A stretch of DNA of 64,000 nt from Oricola cellulosilytica (GCF_019966575.1 NZ_JAINFK010000004.1:1-64000), one strand, 5' to 3'; positions 8,024 through 16,012 are shown, numbered from the stretch's first letter. Translations and numbers: made by a program. The notes: a model not told the origin generated them from the letters alone.

Positions 8024-8612
8024 CCTGAAGATCGACAGACGCACCCGGCCCGGCAACTCGCCCGAGGCACTGAACCGCAAGACCGCTTCGCGGGGCGCCT
8101 ATCAGCCCGCGCACACAACCGCTATCCGGCGACTGCGGAAGACCTACACGATACGCCTCTGGTCGGTTCGTCACTCGCGCGCGCTGGAATGGGTCTACGG
8201 GCATTTCGCGGATGCGTTTCTCGCGCTCCACCCGTTCTGGAAGGCCGTCGGCTACCACCGCGCGGAAGGACCGGTCACGTTCATCGAACGGCGCGCCAAG
8301 GGCCTGCTATTCGACTGCCGCATGTGCGGACAATGCATCCTTTCCTCCACGGGCATGTCCTGTCCGATGAACTGCCCGAAACAGTTGCGAAATGGGCCGT
8401 GCGGTGGCGTTCGCGCCAACGGAAATTGCGAGATCGAGCCTGACATGCCCTGCGTCTGGGTTCAGGCGTGGAGCGGGTCGCGCGCGATGCGCAAGGGCGA
8501 CGCGATTCTCGACGTGCAGAAGCCCGTCGACCAATCGCTCCGCGAAACCTCCTCATGGCTGCGAGTCACGGCCCAGGCGGCCGCTAAACGTGAAGAGGCG
8601 AACCCGCAATGA
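8016..8612 (+). CDS. MetV-like protein: methylenetetrahydrofolate reductase C-terminal (Cys-rich) domain
   Basis: A 198-residue protein. Eight cysteines lie in 46 residues (101, 104, 107, 116, 120, 129, 138, 146), starting CRMCGQC and including NGPCGG. This is the pattern of the MTHFR_C domain found in MetV, the partner of MetF in acetogens and other bacteria, where the region binds zinc and/or iron-sulfur clusters. It is translationally coupled to the MetF-like gene by an ATGA overlap at 8609-8612. An electron-transfer role for methyl-THF oxidation is inferred: such a subunit would let the reductase use an acceptor other than NADH. Confidence 0.8.
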   Translation: MPSLKIDRRTRPGNSPEALNRKTASRGAYQPAHTTAIRRLRKTYTIRLWSVRHSRALEWVYGHFADAFLALHPFWKAVGYHRAEGPVTFIERRAKGLLFDCRMCGQCILSSTGMSCPMNCPKQLRNGPCGGVRANGNCEIEPDMPCVWVQAWSGSRAMRKGDAILDVQKPVDQSLRETSSWLRVTAQAAAKREEANPQ

Positions 8613-9721
8613 CGTCCGGCAGTCCGCCCCGCCCCCCGCAAACGGACGAAAATCCGCTCGGCATCGATCTGCCGCTCGATCCCCTCCCCGGCCATTCCTC
8701 GCTGGGACGGCTCGAACGGGTACTCCGGCGCGGTGAATTCGCGGTCACCGCGGAACTCAATCCGCCGGATTCCGCCAATGCCGCGGATGTCTATGAACGC
8801 GCGGCGGTTTTCGACGGCTGGGTCGATGCGATCAATGCCGTGGATGCATCAGGCGCCAACGCGCATATGTCGTCCGTCGGCATCTGTGCCCTCCTGACCA
8901 GAATGGGGTACGCCCCGGTGTTCCAGATCTCCTGCCGCGACCGCAACCGTATCGCGATCCAGGGGGACGTGCTTGGGGCCGCGGCCATGGGCGTCGCAAA
9001 TATCCTCTGCCTGACGGGGGATGGCGTACAGGCGGGCGACCAGCCGGGCGCAAAGCCAGTCTTTGACCTCGATTCCATGTCGCTGCTAGAAACGGTCCGC
9101 ACCATGCGGGACGAAGGCAAGTTCCTTTCGGGCCGAAAGCTGACCAGCGCCCCCAACGTGTTTCTCGGAGCGGCGATCAACCCTTTCGCGCCACCATACG
9201 ATTTCCGCCCGCAGCGGCTCGCAAAGAAGATCGCGGCCGGCGCGCAATTCGTGCAGAGCCAGTACTGTTTCGACGTGCCGATGTTCCACGAGTACATGAA
9301 GCGCGTTCGCGACATGGGCTTGCACGAGAAATGCTTCATCATGTGCGGAGTCGGGCCGCTTGCTTCGGCCAAGACCGCGCGCTGGATTCGCTCCAACGTC
9401 CCCGGCGTTCATATTCCGGATGATGTCGTCAAGCGCCTAGAGGGCGCGACCGACCAGAAGGCCGAGGGCAAGCGCCTCTGCATCGACATCATCAACGAAG
9501 TCAAGGAAATCGAAGGGGTTTCGGGCGTCCATGTGATGGCCTACCGGCAGGAGGAGTTCGTTGCCGAAATCGTCCACGACTCCGGTGCTCTTCGCGGCCG
9601 AAAACCCTGGAAACGCGAGGTCCGCGCTGACGACCAACTGGTTGCCGATCGCCTCGACGACATCCTCCACGCCGACAATCACCGGCCGCCCCAGGACATC
9701 GTCGGGGAAAAGGCCCATTGA
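8609..9721 (+). CDS. metF: Methylenetetrahydrofolate reductase (MetF-like catalytic subunit)
   Basis: A 370-residue TIM-barrel flavoprotein. TAELNPP places the expected catalytic Glu at 49; SCRDRNR (108-114), LTGDG (135-139) and the QFVQSQYCFD strand (213-222) are the folate/FAD motifs. MetF interconverts 5,10-methylene-THF and 5-methyl-THF. Here, downstream of a demethylating corrinoid system, it probably runs in the oxidative direction, turning methyl-THF into methylene-THF. A ~30-residue Pro-rich N-terminal extension precedes the barrel. A biosynthetic copy for methionine would be expected elsewhere in the genome. Confidence 0.85.
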   Translation: MTSGSPPRPPQTDENPLGIDLPLDPLPGHSSLGRLERVLRRGEFAVTAELNPPDSANAADVYERAAVFDGWVDAINAVDASGANAHMSSVGICALLTRMGYAPVFQISCRDRNRIAIQGDVLGAAAMGVANILCLTGDGVQAGDQPGAKPVFDLDSMSLLETVRTMRDEGKFLSGRKLTSAPNVFLGAAINPFAPPYDFRPQRLAKKIAAGAQFVQSQYCFDVPMFHEYMKRVRDMGLHEKCFIMCGVGPLASAKTARWIRSNVPGVHIPDDVVKRLEGATDQKAEGKRLCIDIINEVKEIEGVSGVHVMAYRQEEFVAEIVHDSGALRGRKPWKREVRADDQLVADRLDDILHADNHRPPQDIVGEKAH

Positions 9722-9758
9722 CCGCTCTCCGTGAACGCCTTGATCGGCGCCACATAAC

Positions 9759-9780
9759 GATATAAACAAATCTTTATATC
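9759..9780. promoter_or_regulatory. Perfect inverted repeat, candidate operator
   Basis: GATATAAA and TTTATATC are perfect inverted 8-base arms with a 6-base spacer, AT-rich in a GC-rich setting, 15 bases before the ATG at 9796. The shape is that of an ArsR/SmtB-type winged-helix operator. SahR-like ArsR regulators are known to control methionine-cycle and folate genes, so SAH-responsive control is a reasonable but untested guess. It implies that the pterin methyltransferase and RACo genes can be controlled separately from metF. Confidence 0.55.
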
Positions 9781-9795
9781 TCGAACGAGGATCCC

Positions 9796-10755
9796 ATGAC
9801 CCGCACCATCGTTGCCTCCGGCACCCGCGAAATCATCATCGGCTTCGATCAGCCCTTCTGCGTGATCGGCGAACGTATCAACCCGACCGGGCGCAAGAAG
9901 CTCGCCGCGGAAATGGTCGAGGGCAATTTCGATACGGTGCGCAACGACGCGCTGGCGCAGGTTGCCGCCGGCGCGACGATGCTGGATGTCAATGCCGGCG
10001 TGACGGCCGTCGATCCCAACGCTACCGAGCCTGCGCTCCTCGTCCAGACCCTGGAGATCGTGCAGGACCTCGTCGACGTGCCGCTTTCCATCGACTCCTC
10101 GGTCACAGCCGCCATCGAGGCCGCGTTGAAAGTCGCCAAGGGTCGCCCTCTGGTCAATTCTGTGACCGGCGAGGAGGAAAAACTTGAGGCGATCCTGCCG
10201 CTGGTCAAGAAATACGATGTTCCGGTCGTGGCGATCTCCAACGACGAGACCGGCATTTCCGAGGATCCCGATGTCCGGTTTGCTGTGGCCAAGAAGATCG
10301 TGGAGCGCGCCGCCGATTTCGGCATTCCGGCCCACGATATTGTCGTTGATCCGCTGGTCATGCCTATCGGCGCGATGGGCACGGCCGGAAAGCAGGTCTT
10401 CGCGCTGCTGCGCAGGCTTCGCGAGGAACTCAAGGTCAACACGACTTGCGGGCTTTCCAACATTTCGTTCGGCCTGCCGCATCGCCACGGCATCAATGCC
10501 GGTTTCATTCCGATGGTGATCGGCGCCGGCATGACCTCGGCGATCATGAATCCATGCCGCCCGCAGGAGATGGAAGCGGTCCACGCCGCCAACGTGCTGA
10601 ACGGTACCGATCCCGACTGCATGAACTGGATCAGGACCTACAAGAACCACCAGCCGCACGTACCGGGCGCAGCCGCAGCCCCGGCCGCTGTGGCCAACAA
10701 CGACGCCGGCGGACGACGCCGGGGCGGCAGGGAGGCTCGCAGGGCCCGCGGATAG
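9796..10755 (+). CDS. Methyltetrahydrofolate:corrinoid methyltransferase (pterin-binding family)
   Basis: A 319-residue protein with an AGGA-type site before the ATG. The barrel shows VIGERIN (23-29), MLDVNAG (62-68), PLSIDSS and GLSNISFGLP, which are the pterin-binding motifs of AcsE/MtgA-like methyltransferases. The family lies close to dihydropteroate synthase, but the role in this cluster is to carry methyl from the methylated corrinoid protein to THF. The last 15 residues are GGRRRGGREARRARG, a basic tail resembling that of the next gene product and the N-terminus of the MttB protein. The next gene starts 8 bases downstream. Confidence 0.85.
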   Translation: MTRTIVASGTREIIIGFDQPFCVIGERINPTGRKKLAAEMVEGNFDTVRNDALAQVAAGATMLDVNAGVTAVDPNATEPALLVQTLEIVQDLVDVPLSIDSSVTAAIEAALKVAKGRPLVNSVTGEEEKLEAILPLVKKYDVPVVAISNDETGISEDPDVRFAVAKKIVERAADFGIPAHDIVVDPLVMPIGAMGTAGKQVFALLRRLREELKVNTTCGLSNISFGLPHRHGINAGFIPMVIGAGMTSAIMNPCRPQEMEAVHAANVLNGTDPDCMNWIRTYKNHQPHVPGAAAAPAAVANNDAGGRRRGGREARRARG

Positions 10756-10763
10756 GGACAAGC

Positions 10764-12809
10764 ATGGCAGATCCCCTCGTTCTCTTCATGCCATCGGGCA
10801 AGCGCGGGCGCTTTCCGGCCGGAACGCCCGTGCTGGAGGCCGCGCGCCAGCTCGGGGTCTATGTGGAGAGCGTGTGCGGTGGACGCGGGATTTGCGGACG
10901 CTGCCAGGTCGAGGTTCAGGCCGGCCAGTTCGCCAAGCACGGCATCACCTCGGCGGCCGATCACCTCTCCCCGGTCGGCCCGAAAGAACAGCGCTACGCC
11001 GAGAAGCGCGACCTGAAGCCCGGGCGCAGGCTATCCTGTTCCGCCACGGTAGAGGGCGATGTCGTCATCGACATACCGCTCGACGTGCAGATCAACGCGC
11101 AGATCATCCGCAAGGCGGCAGATACCCGTGTCTTCGAACGCAAGCCGGCCGTGCAGCTCTGTTATGTCGAGGTGGAGGAACCCGACATGCACAAGCCGCT
11201 CGGCGATCTCGACCGTCTGAAGGATGCCATTGAAAGAGACTGGGGATTCTCCAACATCCTCGTCGACCAGCACCTCTTCCCGCAGGTGCAGAAAATTCTG
11301 CGGCAAGGCGAGTGGGCGGTGACCGCCGCGATCCACAAGGATTCCGATACCGGCCAGCCTAGCCTGATTGCGCTGTGGCCCGGACTGCACAACGAGGCCT
11401 ATGGCTTGGCCTGCGACATCGGCTCGACCACGATCGCGCTGCATCTCGTCTCGCTGCTTTCCGGCCGCGTCATTGCATCAGCGGGCGCATCCAACCCGCA
11501 GATCAGGTTCGGCGAGGACCTGATGAGCCGCGTTTCCTACGTGATGATGAACCCGGAAGGCCGCGAGGCGATGACCGCCGCGGTGCGCAAGGCCGTCGAC
11601 GACCTGATCGGCGACGTCTGCGGCGAGACCGGCGTCCACCGCAACGACATCCTAGACGCGGTCTTCGTCGGCAATCCGATCATGCACCACCTGTTCCTCG
11701 GCATCGATCCGACGGAACTTGGCGGCGCGCCGTTCGCGCTCGCCGTCTCCGGCGCCGTCCATTCCTGGGGCGGACAGCTCGACCTCGAAACCAACGAGGG
11801 GTGCCGCGTCTACATGATCCCGTGCATCGCCGGCCATGTCGGCGCCGATGCCGCAGCCGCAACGCTTGCCGAGGGACCGCACCGCCAGGACGAGATGATG
11901 CTGCTCGTCGACGTCGGCACCAACGCCGAAATCGTCCTCGGCAATTCCGAACGCGTCGTTGCGGCCTCGTCTCCCACCGGCCCGGCCTTCGAAGGAGCCG
12001 AAATCTCCTCCGGCCAGCGCGCCGCCCCCGGCGCCATCGAACGCGTGCGCATCGACCCGGAAACACTTGAGCCCCGCTTCAAGATCATCGGCACGGAACT
12101 GTGGTCGAACGAGGAGGGTTTCGCCCGGGCCGCCACGGCGACCGGCATCACCGGTATCTGCGGGTCGGGGATCATCGAAGTCGTTGCCGAAATGTTTCTC
12201 GCCGGAATCATCTCTACGGACGGCGTGGTGGACGGCTCGCTTGCGGCCCGGTCGCCGCGCATCACGGCGACGGGGCGGACCTTCTCCTACGTCCTCCACG
12301 ACGGCGATCCGCTGATCACGGTGACGCAGAACGACGTGCGCGCGATCCAACTCGCCAAGGCGGCGCTCTACGCCGGCATCAAGCTGCTGATGGACAAGCT
12401 CGGCATCGACCATGTCGACCGGATACGTTTCGCCGGCGCGTTCGGCTCCTTCATCGACCCGAAATACGCCATGGTGCTGGGCCTTATCCCTGACTGCGAG
12501 CTGGCCAACGTGTCCGCGGTCGGCAACGCCGCCGGAACCGGGGCCCGCATGGCCCTGGTCAACCGTGACTACCGCCGCGAGATCGAGGGCACGGTCCGCG
12601 CCATCGAGAAGATCGAGACGGCGCTGGAGGCCAAGTTCCAGGACCATTTCGTCGCCGCCATGGCGCTGCCGAACAAGATCGATCCGTTTCCGCAACTGGC
12701 CAACGCGGTCAAATTGCCGGAACGCAAGACGCTGGGCGGCGCCGAAGACGCCGGAGACGGCGCCGGGCGGCGGCGCGGCGGCGGACGCCGCGAGCGCGCC
12801 CGTCCTTAA
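10764..12809 (+). CDS. RACo-like corrinoid reductive activator (2Fe-2S ferredoxin plus ASKHA/DUF4445)
   Basis: A 681-residue protein from ATG 10764 with AGGGA upstream; the longer in-frame ORF from 10446 is a shadow. Residues 1-95 form a plant-type ferredoxin domain with Cys38-x5-Cys44-x2-Cys47 and Cys92. A linker is followed by an ASKHA ATPase-like domain (LACDIGSTTIALHL, LLVDVGTNAEIVL, GICGSGIIEV, RFAGAFGS). This is the layout of RACo, which uses ATP and an electron to return inactive Co(II) corrinoid to Co(I). It would repair the corrinoid protein at 3465, which matters in an aerobe. The last 20 residues are Gly/Arg-rich (GRRRGGGRRERARP). Confidence 0.88.
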   Translation: MADPLVLFMPSGKRGRFPAGTPVLEAARQLGVYVESVCGGRGICGRCQVEVQAGQFAKHGITSAADHLSPVGPKEQRYAEKRDLKPGRRLSCSATVEGDVVIDIPLDVQINAQIIRKAADTRVFERKPAVQLCYVEVEEPDMHKPLGDLDRLKDAIERDWGFSNILVDQHLFPQVQKILRQGEWAVTAAIHKDSDTGQPSLIALWPGLHNEAYGLACDIGSTTIALHLVSLLSGRVIASAGASNPQIRFGEDLMSRVSYVMMNPEGREAMTAAVRKAVDDLIGDVCGETGVHRNDILDAVFVGNPIMHHLFLGIDPTELGGAPFALAVSGAVHSWGGQLDLETNEGCRVYMIPCIAGHVGADAAAATLAEGPHRQDEMMLLVDVGTNAEIVLGNSERVVAASSPTGPAFEGAEISSGQRAAPGAIERVRIDPETLEPRFKIIGTELWSNEEGFARAATATGITGICGSGIIEVVAEMFLAGIISTDGVVDGSLAARSPRITATGRTFSYVLHDGDPLITVTQNDVRAIQLAKAALYAGIKLLMDKLGIDHVDRIRFAGAFGSFIDPKYAMVLGLIPDCELANVSAVGNAAGTGARMALVNRDYRREIEGTVRAIEKIETALEAKFQDHFVAAMALPNKIDPFPQLANAVKLPERKTLGGAEDAGDGAGRRRGGGRRERARP

Positions 12810-12942
12810 CCCCTCGTTCACCGTGCCGATCGCGACGCCGGAAATGTCGCAAAAGTCCGATAATCCTTCGCAATCCAAATTGCGCCGCCCCGGCGGAAGA
12901 ACCATATCTGGCTCAGCGAGCTGACCAATACGGGAGCGTTCT

Positions 12943-13028
12943 GCCGGTTGAACCCAAGCAACCGGTTCCCGCTCTTAAAATAGCTGGCACGTCCCTGCCA
13001 AACGGCGCGTCCACAGCGCCGTCGGGAC
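12943..13028 (+). ncRNA. Structured leader preceding a 48-codon ORF
   Basis: Two stems are visible: CCGGTTG (12944-12950) with CAACCGG (12959-12965), and CGGCGC (13003-13008) with GCGCCG (13016-13021), the latter enclosed by GTCCC (12991-12995) and GGGAC (13024-13028). It lies 57 bases before a small ORF with a strong ribosome binding site, and a terminator follows the ORF. It may be a regulatory leader or simply structured mRNA. It does not match a riboswitch class that I can name. Confidence 0.35.
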
Positions 13029-13085
13029 TGTCTGACGCGAAACTGGCTGCTCCGTGTGAAACCGACCGTTGCATGGAGTAAAACA

Positions 13086-13232
13086 ATGTCCGTGATCACA
13101 AGATTCTTCCGGCGCAACCGCAAGGTTTCCGGCAATGACGCAACCGTGTTCGAGCGCGCCCGGCTGGCCAGGACGATGCCCGGCGAAACCGCCGCCCGCG
13201 CCGGCTCCCGCTACGGCTTCCTGATCAACTGA
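13086..13232 (+). CDS. Small basic hypothetical protein, 48 aa
   Basis: ATG at 13086 with GGAG 7 bases upstream and a Rho-independent terminator 33 bases after the stop form a complete small transcription unit. The product starts MSVITRFFRRN and ends SRYGFLIN, is strongly basic and has no Cys or signal peptide. I do not recognise the family. It lies between the corrinoid operon and the GlxA-type regulator. Confidence 0.55.
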   Translation: MSVITRFFRRNRKVSGNDATVFERARLARTMPGETAARAGSRYGFLIN

Positions 13233-13264
13233 TCCGCCTCCGGCGGCGAGCGACTGTGCACACG

Positions 13265-13295
13265 ACCCCGGCGATCACGCCGGGGTTGTTTTTTC
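13265..13295 (+). terminator. Rho-independent terminator
   Basis: ACCCCGGC (13265-13272) pairs with GCCGGGGT (13279-13286) around GATCAC, followed by a T-rich tract (TGTTTTTTCT). It ends the 48-aa ORF transcript and insulates the regulator gene downstream. Confidence 0.85.
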
Positions 13296-13370
13296 TGCAT
13301 GAACGGATGAGTTGTCTTTTCCGAATTTCGCAAACACAATAATGCCGGATCCGGGAGGAACGATGGCACG

Positions 13371-14369
13371 ATGAAGGACACATCCGCGTCGCAAAAGACG
13401 ATCGTTTTTTATCTGATGCCGGAGTTCACGATGATCGCCTTCACGGCGGCAATCGAACCGCTGCGTGGCGCCAACCGGATCCTCGGCCGCGAAGCCTATG
13501 TCTGGCGCATCGCCAGCCGCGACGGCGGCCCGGTGACGGCCTCGAACGGCGTTCAGGTGGCCGCCAGCAGCTCCATCGAGGACGAGCGCAAGCTGATGCT
13601 AGGCGAGCACCGGCCGGACATCCTGTTCGTCTGCGGCGGCCTGAACGTCGAGAAATACCAGTCAAAATCGCTGTCCGCCTGGCTCCGCGAGGAACACAAT
13701 CGCGGCGTCAAGATCGGCGGATTGTGCACGGGTGCCCACACCCTCGGCACCGCCGGCCTGCTGACCGGCAAGCGCTGCGCGATCCACTGGGAGAACCTTC
13801 CCGGCTTCCAGGAGGCTTTCCCGCAGGTGAGCGTGTTCTCGGACCTGTTCGAGGTGGACGGCAGCATCTATACCTGCGCCGGCGGGACCGCCGCCCTCGA
13901 CATGATGCTGTCGCTTATCGGTGACGATTTCGACGACAACACCGTGAACCGTATTTGCGAAATGGTGCTGACCGACCGGGTACGCAGCCCGACCGACCGC
14001 CAGCGTCTGCCCCTGCGCGCGCGTCTCGGCGTCCAGAACGCCAAGGTTCTGACGATCATCGAATTGATGGAAGCCAACCTGTCGGAGCCGTTGTCGCTGC
14101 TCGAGATCGCCGATCATGTCGGCCTGTCGCGCCGCCAGATCGAGCGGCTGTTCCGCCAGGAGATGGGGCGCTCGCCGGCCCGCTACTATCTCGAGATCCG
14201 ACTCGACCGCGCGCGGCACCTTCTCATCCAGTCGTCGATGCCGGTCGTCGAGGTGGCGATCGCCTGCGGTTTCGTCTCCGCCTCGCACTTCTCCAAGTGC
14301 TACCGCGAGGTCTATTCGAAATCGCCGCAGCAGGAACGCGCGGAACGCAAACAGCTTCTGGTCGCCTGA
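13371..14369 (+). CDS. GlxA/GbdR-like AraC-family regulator with DJ-1/PfpI sensor domain
   Basis: A 332-residue protein. Residues 1-190 are a class-I glutamine amidotransferase/DJ-1-like domain (IVFYLMPEFTMIAF, GGLCTGAHTLGTAGLL). Residues 230-325 are two AraC-type helix-turn-helix units (LSLLEIADHVGLSRRQIERL, VVEVAIACGFVSASHFSKCY). The family includes GbdR and related regulators of glycine betaine, carnitine and other quaternary amine catabolism. Its position between the corrinoid cluster and the dimethylglycine-type oxidase suggests it activates them. Upstream, the best-placed GGAGG serves an ATG at 13362 that encodes only three codons (ATG GCA CGA TGA) whose stop overlaps this start. Confidence 0.85.
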   Translation: MKDTSASQKTIVFYLMPEFTMIAFTAAIEPLRGANRILGREAYVWRIASRDGGPVTASNGVQVAASSSIEDERKLMLGEHRPDILFVCGGLNVEKYQSKSLSAWLREEHNRGVKIGGLCTGAHTLGTAGLLTGKRCAIHWENLPGFQEAFPQVSVFSDLFEVDGSIYTCAGGTAALDMMLSLIGDDFDDNTVNRICEMVLTDRVRSPTDRQRLPLRARLGVQNAKVLTIIELMEANLSEPLSLLEIADHVGLSRRQIERLFRQEMGRSPARYYLEIRLDRARHLLIQSSMPVVEVAIACGFVSASHFSKCYREVYSKSPQQERAERKQLLVA

Positions 14370-14396
14370 GGCCCGCTCCCGCCGGATCTTCCCACG

Positions 14397-15191
14397 TCAG
14401 CCGGGATACCGGCTTTCGAAATCCCGTCGCGCCCGCTCGCCGATCAGGCAATCGACGTCCGGCCCGATCTTCAGATCGGCGCGAACCACCACGTCTTCCG
14501 GCGGACGGCCCGCCAGTTCGATGACGAGTTTGTGGCGCACCGCTGCGGGAAACTCCTCCCATGACCGGACCGGCACCATGAAGGAATTGGGGCCGCCGAT
14601 GACGCATTGCTCGTAGTAGAGGTCGAGACCAGGTGCGCCCAGCCGCAGGCCGGGATACCAGGGCTGCACGAGAAGCGGCAGACCGTTGATCGTGATGCCC
14701 CGGGCCACGGCCAGGTCGCGCGCGGACGAGACCGGCTCGCCCTGGTTGTTCGGCCCGTCGCCGGATATGTCGATCACCTGGCGGTCGGCTTCTATCCGGT
14801 TGCTTGCGAGAGCCTCGATTCCAAATCGGATCGCCCCGCTGATCGAGGTGCGCCGCATGTTGCGAACCCGCGCTATCTCCAGCTGCGTGGCGACTGCGCC
14901 GGCCGTCTCCTCATCCTCAACGATCGTCCACGGCACGATGACTCTCTTGCGGTCGTCGCGTGCCCATTCGACATAGGTAACCGCGACCCGGCCAAGCCTC
15001 CCCTCGCGTATGGCCGAAACAACTTCCGGCGACCGAAAGGCGGCCACGTAGCCGCGCCGCTGGTGACGCAATTCGGCGAGCCCCATCGAATCGGACACGT
15101 CGACGGCGATCACCAGTTCCGCGTCGACGCGTTCCTGCGCGCTGGCGGATCCGACTGCGGACAGAAGAAAAACAAACGCTGCGCGCCACAT
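14397..15191 (-). CDS. DUF1194 VWA-domain exported protein (second of tandem pair)
   Basis: A 264-residue protein starting at ATG 15191, two bases after the stop of the upstream paralogue. MWRAAFVFLLSAVGSASAQ is a signal peptide. AVDVSDSMG is a MIDAS-type DxSxS motif, with ISGDGPNNQG further on; both are typical of DUF1194, a von Willebrand A-like family of Rhizobiales and Rhodobacterales. Two Cys near the C-terminus (VIGGPNS follows CV; DCLIGE) are shared with the neighbour. Function unknown; metal-dependent binding in the periplasm is inferred. Confidence 0.85.
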   Translation of the reverse strand: MWRAAFVFLLSAVGSASAQERVDAELVIAVDVSDSMGLAELRHQRRGYVAAFRSPEVVSAIREGRLGRVAVTYVEWARDDRKRVIVPWTIVEDEETAGAVATQLEIARVRNMRRTSISGAIRFGIEALASNRIEADRQVIDISGDGPNNQGEPVSSARDLAVARGITINGLPLLVQPWYPGLRLGAPGLDLYYEQCVIGGPNSFMVPVRSWEEFPAAVRHKLVIELAGRPPEDVVVRADLKIGPDVDCLIGERARRDFESRYPG

Positions 15192-15193
15192 CG

Positions 15194-16012
15194 TCACCGC
15201 GCAGAATCGTCGTACTGCCACAAACGCTGCTGCCATATCTTTTCACCGATGAGGCAATCATAAGCGTCCTGCTCGAACTGCACCTTCACGACGGGCAAGC
15301 CGGGCGAGCTCAATTCACCGATCTCCAGCACCAGTTTGCGCCGCACGGCCTCGGCAAATTGATCCCAGTCGTTGACCGGAATCATGAAACTGCCCGGCCC
15401 GCCGATGACGCAACGTGAATAGTAGGTATCGAGATCGCTGATATTGAACGCTTCGCCCGGCCCGCTCCTCGTCATGAGCGGCAGGCCGTTGATCGTAAAG
15501 CCCTTCCTCAGCGCTTCGTCGCGCGCCCAGACAACCGGAGCGCCCTGATTGTTCGGCCCGTCACCGGATATGTCGATCACGTACCTTTGCGCGGCAAAGG
15601 GCAATTCTTGAAGAAGACTCGAGGCATGAACGATCGCACCCGAAATCGACGTGCGCCGCTGCCCATAGCTCATCGAGTCAACGAGACTTGCGGCGATACG
15701 TTCGGCATCGTCCCTGGTTTCAATCACCGTCCAGCCGAGCACTTCGCGGGCATGGCTGTCGGCTGCCCATTCGAACATGGTGACAGCTATGCGCCCATGC
15801 CCGCCCTGCCGGATGGCGTTTACCACCTCGGGGCTGCTGATGGCGGTCGCATATCCCTCACGTTGAATTTGCAGTTCTTCCGCCGACATCGACAGGGAGA
15901 CATCGACCGCCAAAACCAGCGCGACATCGACCGCTTGCTGCGACATTGAAGAAGGCGGCTCGCCCACAAGAGCGGCGGCAGTCGCGAAAGTGAAGAGCAG
16001 ATCTTTGCGCAC
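15194..16012 (-). CDS. DUF1194 VWA-domain exported protein (first of tandem pair)
   Basis: A 272-residue paralogue of the next gene, starting at GTG 16012. The N-terminal hydrophobic stretch looks like a signal peptide, and AVDVSLSMS carries the MIDAS DxSxS. RYVIDISGDGPNNQG and CVIGGPGSFMIPV align with the neighbour, so the two arose by tandem duplication. They are coupled (stop, two bases, start) and may form a heteromer. The start site has no strong ribosome binding site. Confidence 0.83.
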   Translation of the reverse strand: MRKDLLFTFATAAALVGEPPSSMSQQAVDVALVLAVDVSLSMSAEELQIQREGYATAISSPEVVNAIRQGGHGRIAVTMFEWAADSHAREVLGWTVIETRDDAERIAASLVDSMSYGQRRTSISGAIVHASSLLQELPFAAQRYVIDISGDGPNNQGAPVVWARDEALRKGFTINGLPLMTRSGPGEAFNISDLDTYYSRCVIGGPGSFMIPVNDWDQFAEAVRRKLVLEIGELSSPGLPVVKVQFEQDAYDCLIGEKIWQQRLWQYDDSAR

